From Membranipora membranacea (taxonomy: Eukaryota; Bryozoa; Gymnolaemata; Cheilostomatida; Membraniporidae), in assembly GCA_914767715.1 (NCBI GenBank), contig OU612071.1, positions 27,897,681 through 27,961,680 on the forward strand: a stretch of 64,000 bases of DNA, read 5' to 3'. The number at the start of each line of letters is the position of its first letter. Positions within the stretch are counted from its first letter, which is position 1. The notes beneath the pieces were generated by a model. The model was not told the origin of the DNA. It saw only the letters and a list, made by a program, of their open reading frames with translations, and made no database searches. Both the position numbers and the translations under genes were made by a program. Of the stretch, positions 22,974 to 34,479 are shown one piece after another.

Positions 22974-24000
22974 TGTCGGGAAATTCTTCCTCGTCAGGAC
23001 AGCCAGCATGGGCTTGGCTTAAATATTCCCGTTGAGTAAGGTAATTGTTATCTCTAAAAAAACCAAAGCCGAGGGGAAAGCACCGATGAAGGGCAAAGAA
23101 ATTATTGTCACAGTTCATTTTCATTTTGAAACCATAGTCATAGCCAGCATGGGCTTGGCTTATTTGCTCCTGTTATCCAACTTGTTAGGATGACCGTGTA
23201 AAGCCTAACAGAAACCTGCCAGTCGAAAAGTCTGTTTCACACGGCTATCAGCCAGGCAATAAAATATGCTGTTTATCAACTTTACTATGATTTTATATGC
23301 ATAGCAAGCATGGGCTTGGCTTATTTATTCCCGCTATCCAACTTGTTAGGATGAACGCATAAAGCCTAACGGAAACCTGCCAGTCGAAAAGTCTGTTTCA
23401 CACGGCTATCAGCCAGGCAATAAAATATGCTGTTTATCAACTTTACTATGATTTTATATGCATAGCAAGCATGGGCTTGGCTTATTTATTCCCGCTATCC
23501 AACTTGTTAGGATGAACGCATAAAGCCTAACGGAAACCTGCCAGTCAAAAAGTCTGTTCCACACGGCTATCAGCCAGGCAATCAGACATGCTGTTTATCA
23601 ACCATACTTTGATTTTTTATGCATAGCCAGCATGGGCTAGGCTTATTGTTCCTGCTATCCAAAATGTTAGGATGAACGCATAAAGCCTAACGGAAACCTG
23701 CCAGTCCGAAAGTCTGTTTCACAAGGCTATCAGCCAGACAATAAATTATGCTGTTTATCAACCATACTATGTTTATACAACTTACTATCTAACGCTAACA
23801 GAGAAACTAACAGAGAAACGGGATGCAATTTGATAAGTACAGTGGACAAATAATATGCACACATTTGGTTTAGTTGGCTACATAAAGTGTCAAGAGTGTA
23901 AGGTTGCTAAAAATAGTTACAGTCGGAACATTTATAATTGTTATAATAAATTATTATTGTAACCTGTTATGACAGACAAAACATATTGAGGGAATTGAAT
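22974..24000 (+). repeat. Amplified dispersed repeat with 161-bp tandem units
   Basis: The mark AGC-A/C-AGCATGGGCTTGGCTTA starts near 23143, 23303, 23464 and 23625, a period of 160-161 bp, with a partial unit at 22999. The flanks match the single-copy version in intron 1 (12600-13040). Confidence 0.85.
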
Positions 24001-24290
24001 GTCAGAATAGAATGTAATGTCCAGTAATATTGCATAATATCACAGTAAAAACCAAGCTGGAGCAGCATAAGTGGCTAAAGGACATACATTGGCACAATAA
24101 GATTTGTATTAACCATCGGTATTCATGCCTAGCACTTTCAGTTGGCAAAGTAATAAAGTCTTTGAATTGAAATTAGATATAATGCTATCTACATGTATAG
24201 AAAAATTAAGGTGGTTTACAATATGAGCTCCTTAAAACTTGACTAAACAGATGGTACAATATTTAATTTTAATATTAATTTAAAAGATTT

Positions 24291-26021
24291 TTAGTTTATT
24301 GTCTCGGGAATATATATAGAAAAGTCATGATTGGCGAACTCCTCATCAGAGTCAGTGTCAAAATAGCAAGCTCTGACCATCATGTATATACATGATGGCA
24401 GAGGTCTTCTCTCTTTCTTCCTTATCTCTGGAAACGTCCAAAAGATGATTGATCTATATGCAGCTAGGCGCTGCTGTCTCCTCTTTAATCTGTTGATCTG
24501 GTCTTCAGACCAGACATTACTGGGGACCAGTGTCTCCGCATCAGGATATCGTTCAGCTATGATAAAAAAAAATATTGGTAGTGAGATTATGAAGCTAAGT
24601 TCAGACATTTATTGAAAACTTCTGAAATCTCTGTTACATGATCACTCTTTGCTGAGTTGGCGAGACTTGCCGGTCTCATTTCCAAATCCCTTCATTGATC
24701 GAACAAGAAACCTTTTCATTCAACTGTTAGCAAATAATTTGGTTGATTGAGAGGCCAGAAGAGTGAACACAGTTAGGAAATTGAGAGTGGTAATCAGTGG
24801 TTTAAAAACCTCTCACATTTTGCAATAAAGAGTGCTCCAGTGATTTCACACAATTAAAATTATCTCCCAACACAAACATGAGCAGATTTTGACTTGCATT
24901 GTTTTGGCAAGTCCTGGATCTGTATTAGTGTGTTTAATTTAAATTGACTGTTGTTTTGGGGAGCGATCAGCAAAATAATTGCTTATTACAACGCTAATAG
25001 TTACTGAGCGCCTGTACCAAGGAGTAACTTACTGTTACTCTTTGCCTATACTTACGATGATGGCAGGCATAATTCCTGTACATAACTCTCAGTGGAGCAG
25101 GTCTTAAGAGGTCGTGTACGTCCTGTGAGTCAGCCATACACCTGATGTCTTCCTCTGGTCTCTTCTGCTCCCAAATCTTGTGCGTAGCACAGCAGTTATT
25201 CATGTGGTGATCGGGCCACACATGACACTTCCCACACAAGCACCATTTTGGATTGAGATCTACAGCCATCTGCTCCTACAAAATCAGCACAGATATACAT
25301 AATATATAATCAAGGAGGAATAGAGGAGTTACTCCTTGATATGATATAATATATAATTATATATTATATACACCAAAGCTGCGATACAAGGGCACAGTCA
25401 AGAGGAGTCTCAAATATCTCGACATTACCAACAAATGGTTGGCAGAAGCTGACAAATAACAGAGCGAGTTAGCGCAAATTGATTCAGAAGCAGAAGTCAT
25501 CATCGGAACCGATGGACTGCCAGTAGTATATGCACCAAGGAGGCAGCTGTAACTCCTTGTATGCAAACATCCAACACTTGCAGTGTTTCGTATAGTTGAT
25601 CGCTCTCTATTAGTCTACAGCAAGCTTTCTGTGCTCTGCTCATTTACTCCAACAATAATGAAGTTACAGTTTTGTCTAGCCCTGTCTATGTTCTGTCAAT
25701 GAACTAAACCTCAATCAATGAACTAAACCTCTGTCAATGAACTAAGGTTTAGTTCATTGGTTCTGTCCTGTCCAATTACTAAGCTTAGTGTTGATAATAA
25801 TTTTGTCATACCAATACCACAAATTTTATTCCCTGTATGCTATTGAATGGAATTACAAGTCAAGTGACATTTTTATTTCCTACCTGCTGTGGCATCTCTT
25901 CTTGTTGCTGCTCTTCCTGCTGCCCAACATTCTCTTGCAGCCTTTGTGCAACAACTCTTCTAGGCTGCAAATCCCAAGGGTTGTCCAGGGCCTCAAGGCT
26001 GGAGGAACTAGATGAAGACAT
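24291..26021 (-). CDS. P2X7 ballast-domain protein without channel, 3 exons
   Basis: Minus-strand exons 26021-25884, 25275-25056 and 24556-24291 join in frame to 207 residues. Residues 1-46 are Ser-rich, then Gln/Glu-rich. Residues 57-78 read WCLCGKCHVWPDHHMNNCCA (C58, C60, C63, C74, C75), the zinc-binding Cys cluster of the P2X7 cytoplasmic ballast. Residues about 141-180 read INRLKRRQQRLAAYRSIIFW followed by RRPLPSCIYMMVR, matching the NR-x-x-AYR...W...RRVIPSC segment that ends P2X7. No membrane segment is present, so this is a soluble protein. In vertebrates P2X7 is thought to have gained this domain by fusion with a P2X4-like channel; invertebrates keep it as a separate module. It is tail-to-tail with the THAP gene. 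The ATG (M-S6-LEALDNPW) is the first in frame, although an acceptor-like CTAG at 26008 leaves an upstream exon possible. Confidence 0.82.
25360..25565 (+). mobile_element. LINE reverse transcriptase C-terminal remnant (tentative)
   Basis: The plus frame reads LRYKGTVKRSLKYLDI, then NKWLAEAD and a stop, resembling the R-x-K-D-x-x-K-R-x-L-K-x-x-D-I stretch near the end of many LINE polymerases. It lies in intron 1 of the ballast gene between AT-rich hairpins, with copies of GGAG-GAGTTACTCCTTG on either side. Short and diverged. Confidence 0.4.
25690..25770 (+). repeat. CAATGAACTAAACCT direct and inverted repeat
   Basis: CAATGAACTAAACCT occurs twice and a third copy runs CAATGAACTAAGG into GTTTAGTTCATTG, making a local hairpin. 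Confidence 0.75.
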
Positions 26022-29000
26022 AATAAAGCAAGGAGTAAATTAAATGTTCTATGGAATGTGTGACTCGTTTTGTTGGATTCTTGTCGATGAATGACTTTTA
26101 ATTTTAATGTCAAATGATCAGTGAATAAATTGCGGGTTGAGGTATTCTCATCCTCACCAATCTTGTTTACAATCAATGAGGAAATAGAGCTATAATTCAC
26201 ACACTTTGATTGGCTACTCCTGAGATGCTGGAAAAAAACTTTGCTCGCTAATTCCCTCGTAGTATGTCATCACAATATGATCACGTGACGTGATCGGCCA
26301 TGTTGCAAATGTTACATAATTCCAAGGGGGTTACACCCACATTTTTCCAGAGATGACAACTCTTGTAAATCAGTGTTTACACCTGCTGTATCTTGCTCAC
26401 ATGGGATATCAAGTCAAGAAACATAATCCTAACATAATTAACCTACCCTCAAACTAAGTCTTTAAATTGTTGTATATTTTGGAGTTGGCCCTCCTTGATT
26501 CACAGCCCCCCCCCCCTCCTGATATGCGTGTCTGTAATGGAGCACAGTCCATGTAGACTAATGTCTAAAAACCTACTTTGAAGTCTGGTATGTGGTCCTG
26601 ATTGGCTAACCAACTACATACATATTGAGGTGCAAAGGTCATTACCTTCCTTTCATTGCTTTACCTCTGACCAAGTGGCAGTGGAGCTCAGAATATTGAA
26701 AAACCCTCCAGCCTCCCCGTTTACCACCCTACATGTCTGTACTCACATTTTGTTTTGTATAGTTGTAGATAGAGTGGAAAGAGTGTCATTGGGACACCAT
26801 GTGGACTGAAAGACCCTTATTGAACGATTTGGAGACCATGCTTATCCTGTTTGAAGGCTGATCATCCCCACGATCTAGAGATCAACAGTTGCGTTTGGAG
26901 ACCAATCTTGAAGCCAGTGACTAACAATCACTAAGATTTAATTTGTCACAGCTGGGGTGAATCGGTTTTCACCAAAATGTCGGCGTCCTATTCTTCGCCA
27001 AAATACCTTACTCAGAATTATTTTTATTCAAAAATGATGACCCTTTACTGGAATGTTTCGATGTGTTGTACAAATAAATACCTGAATCAAATGATGAAGT
27101 TGCAGCCCGTTGATTGATTAGGCAGCAAAATTGACATGAGAAAAAAACAAGTATCAGAAATAACATTTCCAGTAGTAAGCCTTTCAATAGAACTTTGCAA
27201 ATTTGCCTAAATAAGGAGTATTCCAATTAAAACAAGAGTGAAGCCTTTTTAAACCAAACTCTTGCTATCATTGAGTTGAAGTTAACATTTTGGGGACATG
27301 GCCTTTGACAAGTCTCAGAATCTTAGAAGGGAGTGATATGAAATGATCCAGGCAGTTCAAAATTAAAAGGCTCCTTCCCTGCCACTCCCTCTCATCCACC
27401 GGATCCAAACTGGATTCATGTCAAGTTATGTGACTACAAACTACTTTACTGTGGCAAGCATGCACCACATTTTCAATTTTTGTATTTAATGAATTGACCA
27501 ACAAATCAACAAAACATAAATACATAATGAGATAGGTGACACATCATATGCACATAATACTCAAACAATCTACCAGGCTGTCAATATTAAATAAGAAATA
27601 TTGACAAGCTGAATGGACTGGTGTGAGGAGCACCAGTTTAATTGCTGTCCTCTCAGGCAAGAGTCATCAATTCAACTATAATAATCAATTGAGAGAAAAT
27701 TCCCAAAACAATATACTGATAATCCAACAAACCATAAGTCTTTTGAGCAGTGTGAGCCAGAGTCCAGCTGCACTGAAGATCCCTTCCTGCAGGTTAGCGG
27801 CCAAGTGATTTTTTTTGTTGCAGATTGCAACAACTTTTATACACTGTGCACTTAATTCATGACCAAAAGCTGAAGGGCTTTAACCTTTCCAGTCAACAAG
27901 ATAGTGATTTAATTACTGCCTCCTTCCACATGGCCTGGATCTAGGCAAGCACGCAGGTACTTAGTCTACAACATTTGTCACATCATATACTATGACCTAT
28001 AATTTGTGATCCCTAGTAAGGCCAATATTTTTGTTATTTGATAGTAGTTATGCTTGGCCATGTCGCTTGGCTAGTTTCCTATGTTTACTCCCGAAACGAA
28101 AGAGGTTCTGCATGACAATCTATCTAGATGTAATTTGATAGTGATCTGGCACCCATGTATTGACAATGGAACTGCACCAATATTTCAACCCCTAATATTC
28201 TTGGGTTGTGAACTCATACCAGACGGGCTTAGGGATAGAGGTACTTCCTACAGGGAGAATGATCTTATACTCTGAGTCTCTTACTTTTTATCGATTCTCT
28301 GACCATTTATAGTATGAAAATCATGAAAGACTCCAGTATGCTCGAGCCTTGAGTTGCATGTTCTGCAGTCTATTAGGCAAATAAAGATACGCTCTTATAT
28401 ATACCACTTATTACAAGCTTAATAATTACTATGTCATTATCCAATTAATGACAGACAGATGTGCTTCACATTTTTCCTTCCTTAAATCTGAAGATGTCAT
28501 AGGGTTGTGCTTGTAAGCAAACACTTGAAGAACCAATGCGCTTTCATAATAATGAATCAGTACGCTTTGAATTCATTCCTGGGACAATAATTTATTGTTA
28601 CATCATTCAATCATTCTAATGACTGTAGAGGGGTAACAATTATGTTAATTCTAATATTAATAGGGTTGTGGGCTCTGGAGGAGTCCTAGACAATAATCAT
28701 AGTACATTTATTTACTTTATAGATTATTTTTTCTGATAATTCAATGTTGATGATGTTATAGTGTGTGTCAAAGCAGTTAACTTTCTCCATCCTCCTTGGC
28801 AATTAGATTTTCTAGACAGATTACAGAGGAAGAGAGAGGGTCTTGTTGTGAAATACATGAATAAGCACAATTATTATACCAACATTGATGTTGTCAGTGA
28901 TAAGTTAATTTATTTCACTATTTGACAGGTGCCAGAGGTCACATGTACTTTGGTAGCAATAAATTAATTATGTAAGCAAGTTCCCATCACCACCTCAAAC

Positions 29001-29330
29001 TATATATAGAGGTATAATTATATATATTACATGTTTATTCTGGTGAATTATAAGTCCTGGGACTTTTGTCCAGAAATCAAAGATAAAAAGAATATCTTTT
29101 AAAAGAGAAATGCAAATTGAGTAAGTTATTAAAGTGTTCACAAAGGTATAAAAATACAGAGAATACAGGTAAATGAGATTATCGCAACTAAATTTTTTTT
29201 TACTATTTTATGGAGTATTAAAAATTTAACATTTTATGGAGAAAATGAAGAATAAAAATGCAAGTATTAAGAAGTAGAAAGGTTTATACACTAAAAATTT
29301 GGCTTCTGACGGCTAACATGAAAAATAATT
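26022..29330. other. No gene recognised
   Basis: Upstream side of the ballast gene; its promoter should lie just right of 26021, but no TATA box or initiator stands out. Small open frames (such as 27008-27226 minus and 28081-28275 plus) show no family motif or splice partner. Confidence 0.45.
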
Positions 29331-29334
29331 GAGA

Positions 29335-29660
29335 TCAATGGCACAGCTTGATGTTCGGGAGCAAGTCATTGTATAGTTTGGCACCAAAGTTCGCTAGGGA
29401 GAATCTGTGTTTGTCCTTGGATAGCATAAAGCCCTCACTTTTTCCAAGCCGTGTATCAATTTTTAATTTTAAAGGCATAAGGCTGGCATCAATAATTGGA
29501 ACCGATTTGTTTATCAGTTTAAAAAATGTTAGGATGTATAAATAATGGTATCGCTTGGTGATAAAATGAATATTGTGCCTCTGCCTCGTCTCAACTTTCG
29601 GGCAATTTATATTTATGATTTTCAAACATTGGTTCTCGATTTTTAGGACGTCTTTTTTAA
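29335..29660 (-). mobile_element. LINE 3' coding remnant
   Basis: The minus frame reads TRQRHNIHF near its start and FSLANFGAKLYNDLLPNIK near its end. The pair TRQ...N and F-x-x-x-G-x-x-L-Y/W-N-x-L-P is the usual C-terminal tail of jockey/CR1-type LINE polymerases. No upstream reverse transcriptase core is present, so this is a 5'-truncated copy. Confidence 0.5.
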
Positions 29661-29887
29661 TATAATCATTAGATCAATAAAGTAGCGGTGCGCAATATCC
29701 GAGGTTTGGTCTTATTAAACCTGTATACCAGACAGCAGCTTATGATTCATTTAAAAACTTATGATTTCTCTCAAAATTTGCTATGATTAGGTATAACTTC
29801 TGTTAAATCTTTTTGACATGGGATTTAAAATTCAAATTTTCATCTAAAATTACTCCTAAATATTTTAATTTGTCAGACTGTTTGAAC

Positions 29888-30010
29888 TAGTGATGACAAC
29901 GAGACATGACAATTCCCGGTCTCGCGGGACTTGTCTCCTCGGGACAGTATCTCGTCTAGTCGAGAGAGACAACTCTTATTACAGGTCGGGACTACTCGCA
30001 TCATAAATGG
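29888..30010 (+). mobile_element. hAT-like terminus
   Basis: TAGTGATGACAACGAGACATG followed by GGTCTCGCGGGACTTG has the TAGTGATG start and GTCTCG-rich subterminal region typical of a hAT group. Similar GGTCTCGTCCCG blocks recur at 31826-31880. The other end was not delimited, so its length is unknown. Confidence 0.4.
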
Positions 30011-30039
30011 TAGAAGCTGGTATAATATTGCCTTCACCC

Positions 30040-30110
30040 AGACTTGAACCAGTGACCTAGTGATCAGCAGTCCACAGTTATTATATGATGTAAGGTGAAA
30101 TTTTGACTAT
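30040..30110 (-). mobile_element. tRNA-derived SINE fragment
   Basis: The minus strand reads ACTGGTTCAAGTCTGGG, a box-B match, after CTGTGGACTGCTGATCAC in box-A position. No cloverleaf was closed. Confidence 0.45.
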
Positions 30111-30471
30111 CATATAATGGAATATCTCTCAGGTGACCTAAGCTTTACGCCCCTCAAAGAACTTTACATTAGTAAACTCAAGACTAAAAGTCTTCGAATG
30201 GTTGCCACCTCCAGCGAGCCTGTACTGATACTTGACCAACTTCCATCAGGTCGTTACACTGCCATAAGACACTGAATTCAAATCCGTGCCAAATGTTTCA
30301 GGGCAGAAAGTGTCAGACTTTTGAATAGTATACTCTTTTTACTAGATAACTAAATAGATTGTGTGTCTTTTATGATATTTTTTATTATTTTTGGTGCAAT
30401 ATTTTATAAGTTTTTACCCAGAGCACATTACACAAACAATTTATTTCTCAGTGAATGAGATGAATACAATG

Positions 30472-31276
30472 ACATACATACATACATACATACATACATA
30501 CATACATACATACATACATACATACATACATACATACATACATACATACATACATACATACATACATACATACATACATACATACATACATACATACATA
30601 CATACATACATACATACATACATACATACATACATACATACATACATACATACATACATACATACATACATACATACATACATACATACATACATACATA
30701 CATACATACATACATACATACATACATACATACATACATACATACATACATACATACATACATACATACATACATACATACATACATACATACATACATA
30801 CATACATACATACATACATACATACATACATACATACATACATACATACATACATACATACATACATACATACATACATACATACATACATACATACATA
30901 CATACATACATACATACATACATACATACATACATACATACATACATACATACATACATACATACATACATACATACATACATACATACATACATACATA
31001 CATACATACATACATACATACATACATACATACATACATACATACATACATACATACATACATACATACATACATACATACATACATACATACATACATA
31101 CATACATACATACATACATACATACATACATACATACATACATACATACATACATACATACATACATACATACATACATACATACATACATACATACATA
31201 CATACATACATACATACATACATACATACATACATACATACATACATACATACATACATACATACATACATACATA
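30472..31276 (+). repeat. CATA tetranucleotide microsatellite, about 201 units
   Basis: An essentially pure CATA run of 805 bp, followed to 31324 by units with extra A insertions. Long frames on both strands here are repeat translations and not genes. Confidence 0.99.
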
Positions 31277-31361
31277 ACATACATACATAACATACATACA
31301 TAACATACATGCATACATACATACAAAGATGGTTATTAGTCATGCTTTTGCTGCAATTATT

Positions 31362-31550
31362 AAACGGAAATGTTATCTGATTGGCTGTCTGTTTTGATTG
31401 ATAAGTCAAGCCATATCTATGTAAACAACTTCCGTTAAAAAGATGGAATGAATGATCAATGTGGAGCTTTCTCATTGGTTAGGACCTGGGGCAAGAGGGA
31501 GAAGGGATACAATGACTAATGGGGTATCAAATTGTATAAATATGAGGAAA
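31362..31550 (+). repeat. Dispersed repeat, partner at 60375-60905
   Basis: GGAAATGTTATCTGATTGGC, CATATCTATGTAAACAACTT and ACAATGACTAATGGGGTATC all match the reverse complement of 60375-60905, where a LINE fragment interrupts it. Confidence 0.8.
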
Positions 31551-31719
31551 TAATTTAGCCTAAGTATATCCAGAAGCTGAATCACTGGACTGGTTGGTAT
31601 AATAAATTAGAAGAAACAGCTTCTCCTTGGTTTAACTATTACTTATCACTATAGATAGGCCTATGGTTTAGATTGGCTGAGGAGGATGACAGTAGGATAA
31701 CACCCATAAATCATGAGTA

Positions 31720-31885
31720 CGAATCAAATGTACTATTAGCTGATTGCACTAGTGATAGTGAATGAATATCCACAATTCTTTTAAATTGTGATATCTAAAG
31801 AATGTTTTATCGGCATCGATATATGTCTCGGTCTCGTCCCGGTCTCGTCCCAAATTTTCTTGCTGTCTCGGTCTCGTCCCGTCTC
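31720..31885 (+). repeat. Relative of the 1973-4362 element
   Basis: 31724-31805 matches the reverse complement of 2112-2195 (shared CTTTTAAATTGTGATATCT and GCACTAGTGAT). It is followed by GTCTCG-rich DNA. Suggests a second, partial member of that family. Confidence 0.6.
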
Positions 31886-34260
31886 GCCAAAATCTGACAA
31901 TTTGCCATCACAAGGACTAAGGTCACGCACTGCAATGAGTGACTTTTTGCTTTTAAAAAAAAAAACCCACATCAAAGAAAAGAATACCATAACCATGATT
32001 ACTAATTCTTGTGTACAGAGCAAAATTCAGTAAAATTATAGTTTCACAATGTGTGCAAGACCAGGTGTCAACCTTCAGAGATTCTTCACAGGGAGGGGTG
32101 CAGAGGACGGAATATTTGCCCTGCTAAAGATCAGTTCAAACAGTGTGTCATGTGGACAATTTTTTGAGCTGATTAATTCATATTTTATTCATTGGTGGGA
32201 GAGGAGGGGTTTATTTGGGGACAAAGATTCTTCCAAAGTACAGCTGTCTCATTTCAACAGGACATCTTTTCAGAGGGATGTCCGCTTTACATCAAAAAAA
32301 AAATTTGGCAAACTGGGAGAATTCAGGGAGCTTTTTGCAACACATGGGGTATGCCCTATATACTGGAATAATTGAATTTTCCAGAATGATTATTCTTGTT
32401 GGTTGATGTCATAACTAACTGGGGGAGAGGGGAACTTTAAATATAGTGGTCAGTCACATACATCATTTTTAAGTCTACAGTAATACTCCCTATTTTGTTA
32501 ACCCCATATGATTACTCGGGTCACGTCTTTAAGTCAAGGCTGGAACTGAACCAAGGTAACCCTTTAAGTAAGGTACTTATCTGAGATATCGGTCAGCGCT
32601 TAAACTTGTTGTATAACTACATCATCACATGAAAAACTAAAAGCTGAACGCCATTTTGGATTGCAATGAGCTGAACCACTGACACATCATGCTCTAGGAA
32701 GACCCAACAGAACAAATGCAAAACATGAAGGCTGCCAATGTCGCCTAGAGCTATCTTAGGTGTAAATAATGGTTATTCGTTCCGGAAGATTAACTATATT
32801 GTAAGTTATTTTGTTATTTCATTTGAAGCATAGCAAAATAAATTAGCCGTATATCTCTCAATAAAAGAACCTTTTATTACAATTTTGCATTGAGATAACA
32901 AAATGATTTATTATATAATATGTGATCACCACGATATTCTGGGTCATCTTGTCCTTGGTGCAGGTTCTTGGATCTTCTTTTATCCTCTTTAACTAAGAAA
33001 TGAGAAGCAGACACGTTATACAACCATGATTCAACTGAACATATGTTATAATCATATTACAATATGTGTACAGCAACTCCAGTTTATATCTTGTATAAGG
33101 AGAAAATAGCAATCTTACTCATAGCCTAGAGAAATAACTCCAGGCAGTGTAGAATGAGGCAATCTTATAATGATACCATTACATCTTCCACTCCTGAGGT
33201 GGTATAGAGACTGAGGAGATTGATCTGTAAATCTGCTCTGATATGATAACGAATTATAGTCGACTACTGAGCTGGTATATAGAAGATGCTTTGTGCTGAC
33301 TCGCTAAAGGTTGATCAGCTATAGAGGATACAATGGCTATCAGGTATCAGCTATGGTGATTGATTGGTGTAAAACTACCGTCAGCTTATCTGCTAATATG
33401 GTACCGTTGAACCATCCGACCCGGAGGTGGTAGGTCCTATAGCAATCGTTGGGTGACAATCCGCTGTCAGGTAATCTTCCTTGGGTGATACTAGGCATCT
33501 GGTATCTGGCATATGTGCTGAACTTTTATCTGGTAATCTGCTTACGTGGTACCTTGGTACCGCCCAACCATGAGGGGTATAGCGTTTTCCTGATGCTGAA
33601 CTGCTGTAAGCGAATCTGCTATTATGTAATACCGAAATATCATATAGCGATAACTTGACGCCGATAAGCTAGTACATTCCATTGTACTGATATCAGCTGC
33701 CATGAGATATGTAGGCAACCTCCACAGATGGTCTATAGTGATTGCACTGTGAGCTGATTTTATAAATTGATACACGTCACAAACTAACCTAAGCTTGAAT
33801 ATGATTGACCTACTTGGTTAAGTGAGAGCAGAAATGAGGCCAAGGAGATTGAGCTGGTATAAATGGCTGCGGTCATAATCACCCATTTCTCCATTATGGC
33901 ATTCATTGAGCATCTTCAATGACATATTACAAATGTTGGCTGATATGTATAACTGATGATGAATCTCATTTGTGCTTTCAGTTGATGTCTCAATGCATAA
34001 AGTGGTAGAGAGCAGGAGATCAAGGAACCAAGTGCTTGAAAACTGCTAAGCAACAGCAAAAGTTTGTCATTATAGCTGTCCAATTAGTGTAATAAGGCAT
34101 AAAGTGACTATCAGAGTTGTGCGCTTCTGTTCTGGGAGAGGACAACTCATTCTAGCTCTGCCTAGAGGTTTATCCCCGATATAGTACAGGTACAGTGTCC
34201 AATGGTACTCAAGCCGCTCCCTATACCTGCCAGAATACCTCCTAATCTTTTTATGGAAGC
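31886..34260. other. No gene recognised
   Basis: 33180-33800 holds loosely repeated motifs (GAGGTGGTA, CTGGTAATCTGCT, ATCAGCTAT) that may be an old tandem duplication, too diverged to define a unit. The 32049-32375 plus frame has no recognisable motif. Confidence 0.4.
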
Positions 34261-34329
34261 GTCAGGGGGGGGGGGGTGGATTTTTTTACTGCATGTTTTG
34301 TGTGCAAACATACAATGGACCTCCTGAAC

Positions 34330-34475
34330 TTTTAGTCCCGTTCCGCAAGGACCTGGCTAGTATGAATGGCGTGCCAGTACCAAACCAAGAGTGACTGCCA
34401 GCGCCCGGAATGAAACCTGGAACTCACAGATCACAAGTCCAGACCCTTAACCATCAGACCACTCCTAGTTCTCCC
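34330..34475 (-). mobile_element. tRNA-derived SINE
   Basis: The minus strand starts near 34475 with GAGTGGTCTGATGGTTAAGG (box A) and has GGTTTCATTCCGGGC (box B) near 34405-34417, then an unrelated body with GTTTGGTACTGGCACGCC. Typical tRNA head plus tail. A C run precedes it and a G run follows it on the plus strand. Confidence 0.7.
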
Positions 34476-34479
34476 CCCC

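Noticed and set aside
30391-31475. Long open frames on both strands (HTYI and YVCM repeats)
   Set aside because: They translate the CATA microsatellite; a 4-bp repeat stays open in every frame that lacks stops.
32049-32375. 108-residue plus frame
   Set aside because: No family motif, no splice partners, surrounded by repeats.
33180-33800. Tandem repeat
   Set aside because: Motifs recur, but spacing and order vary too much to define a unit by eye.
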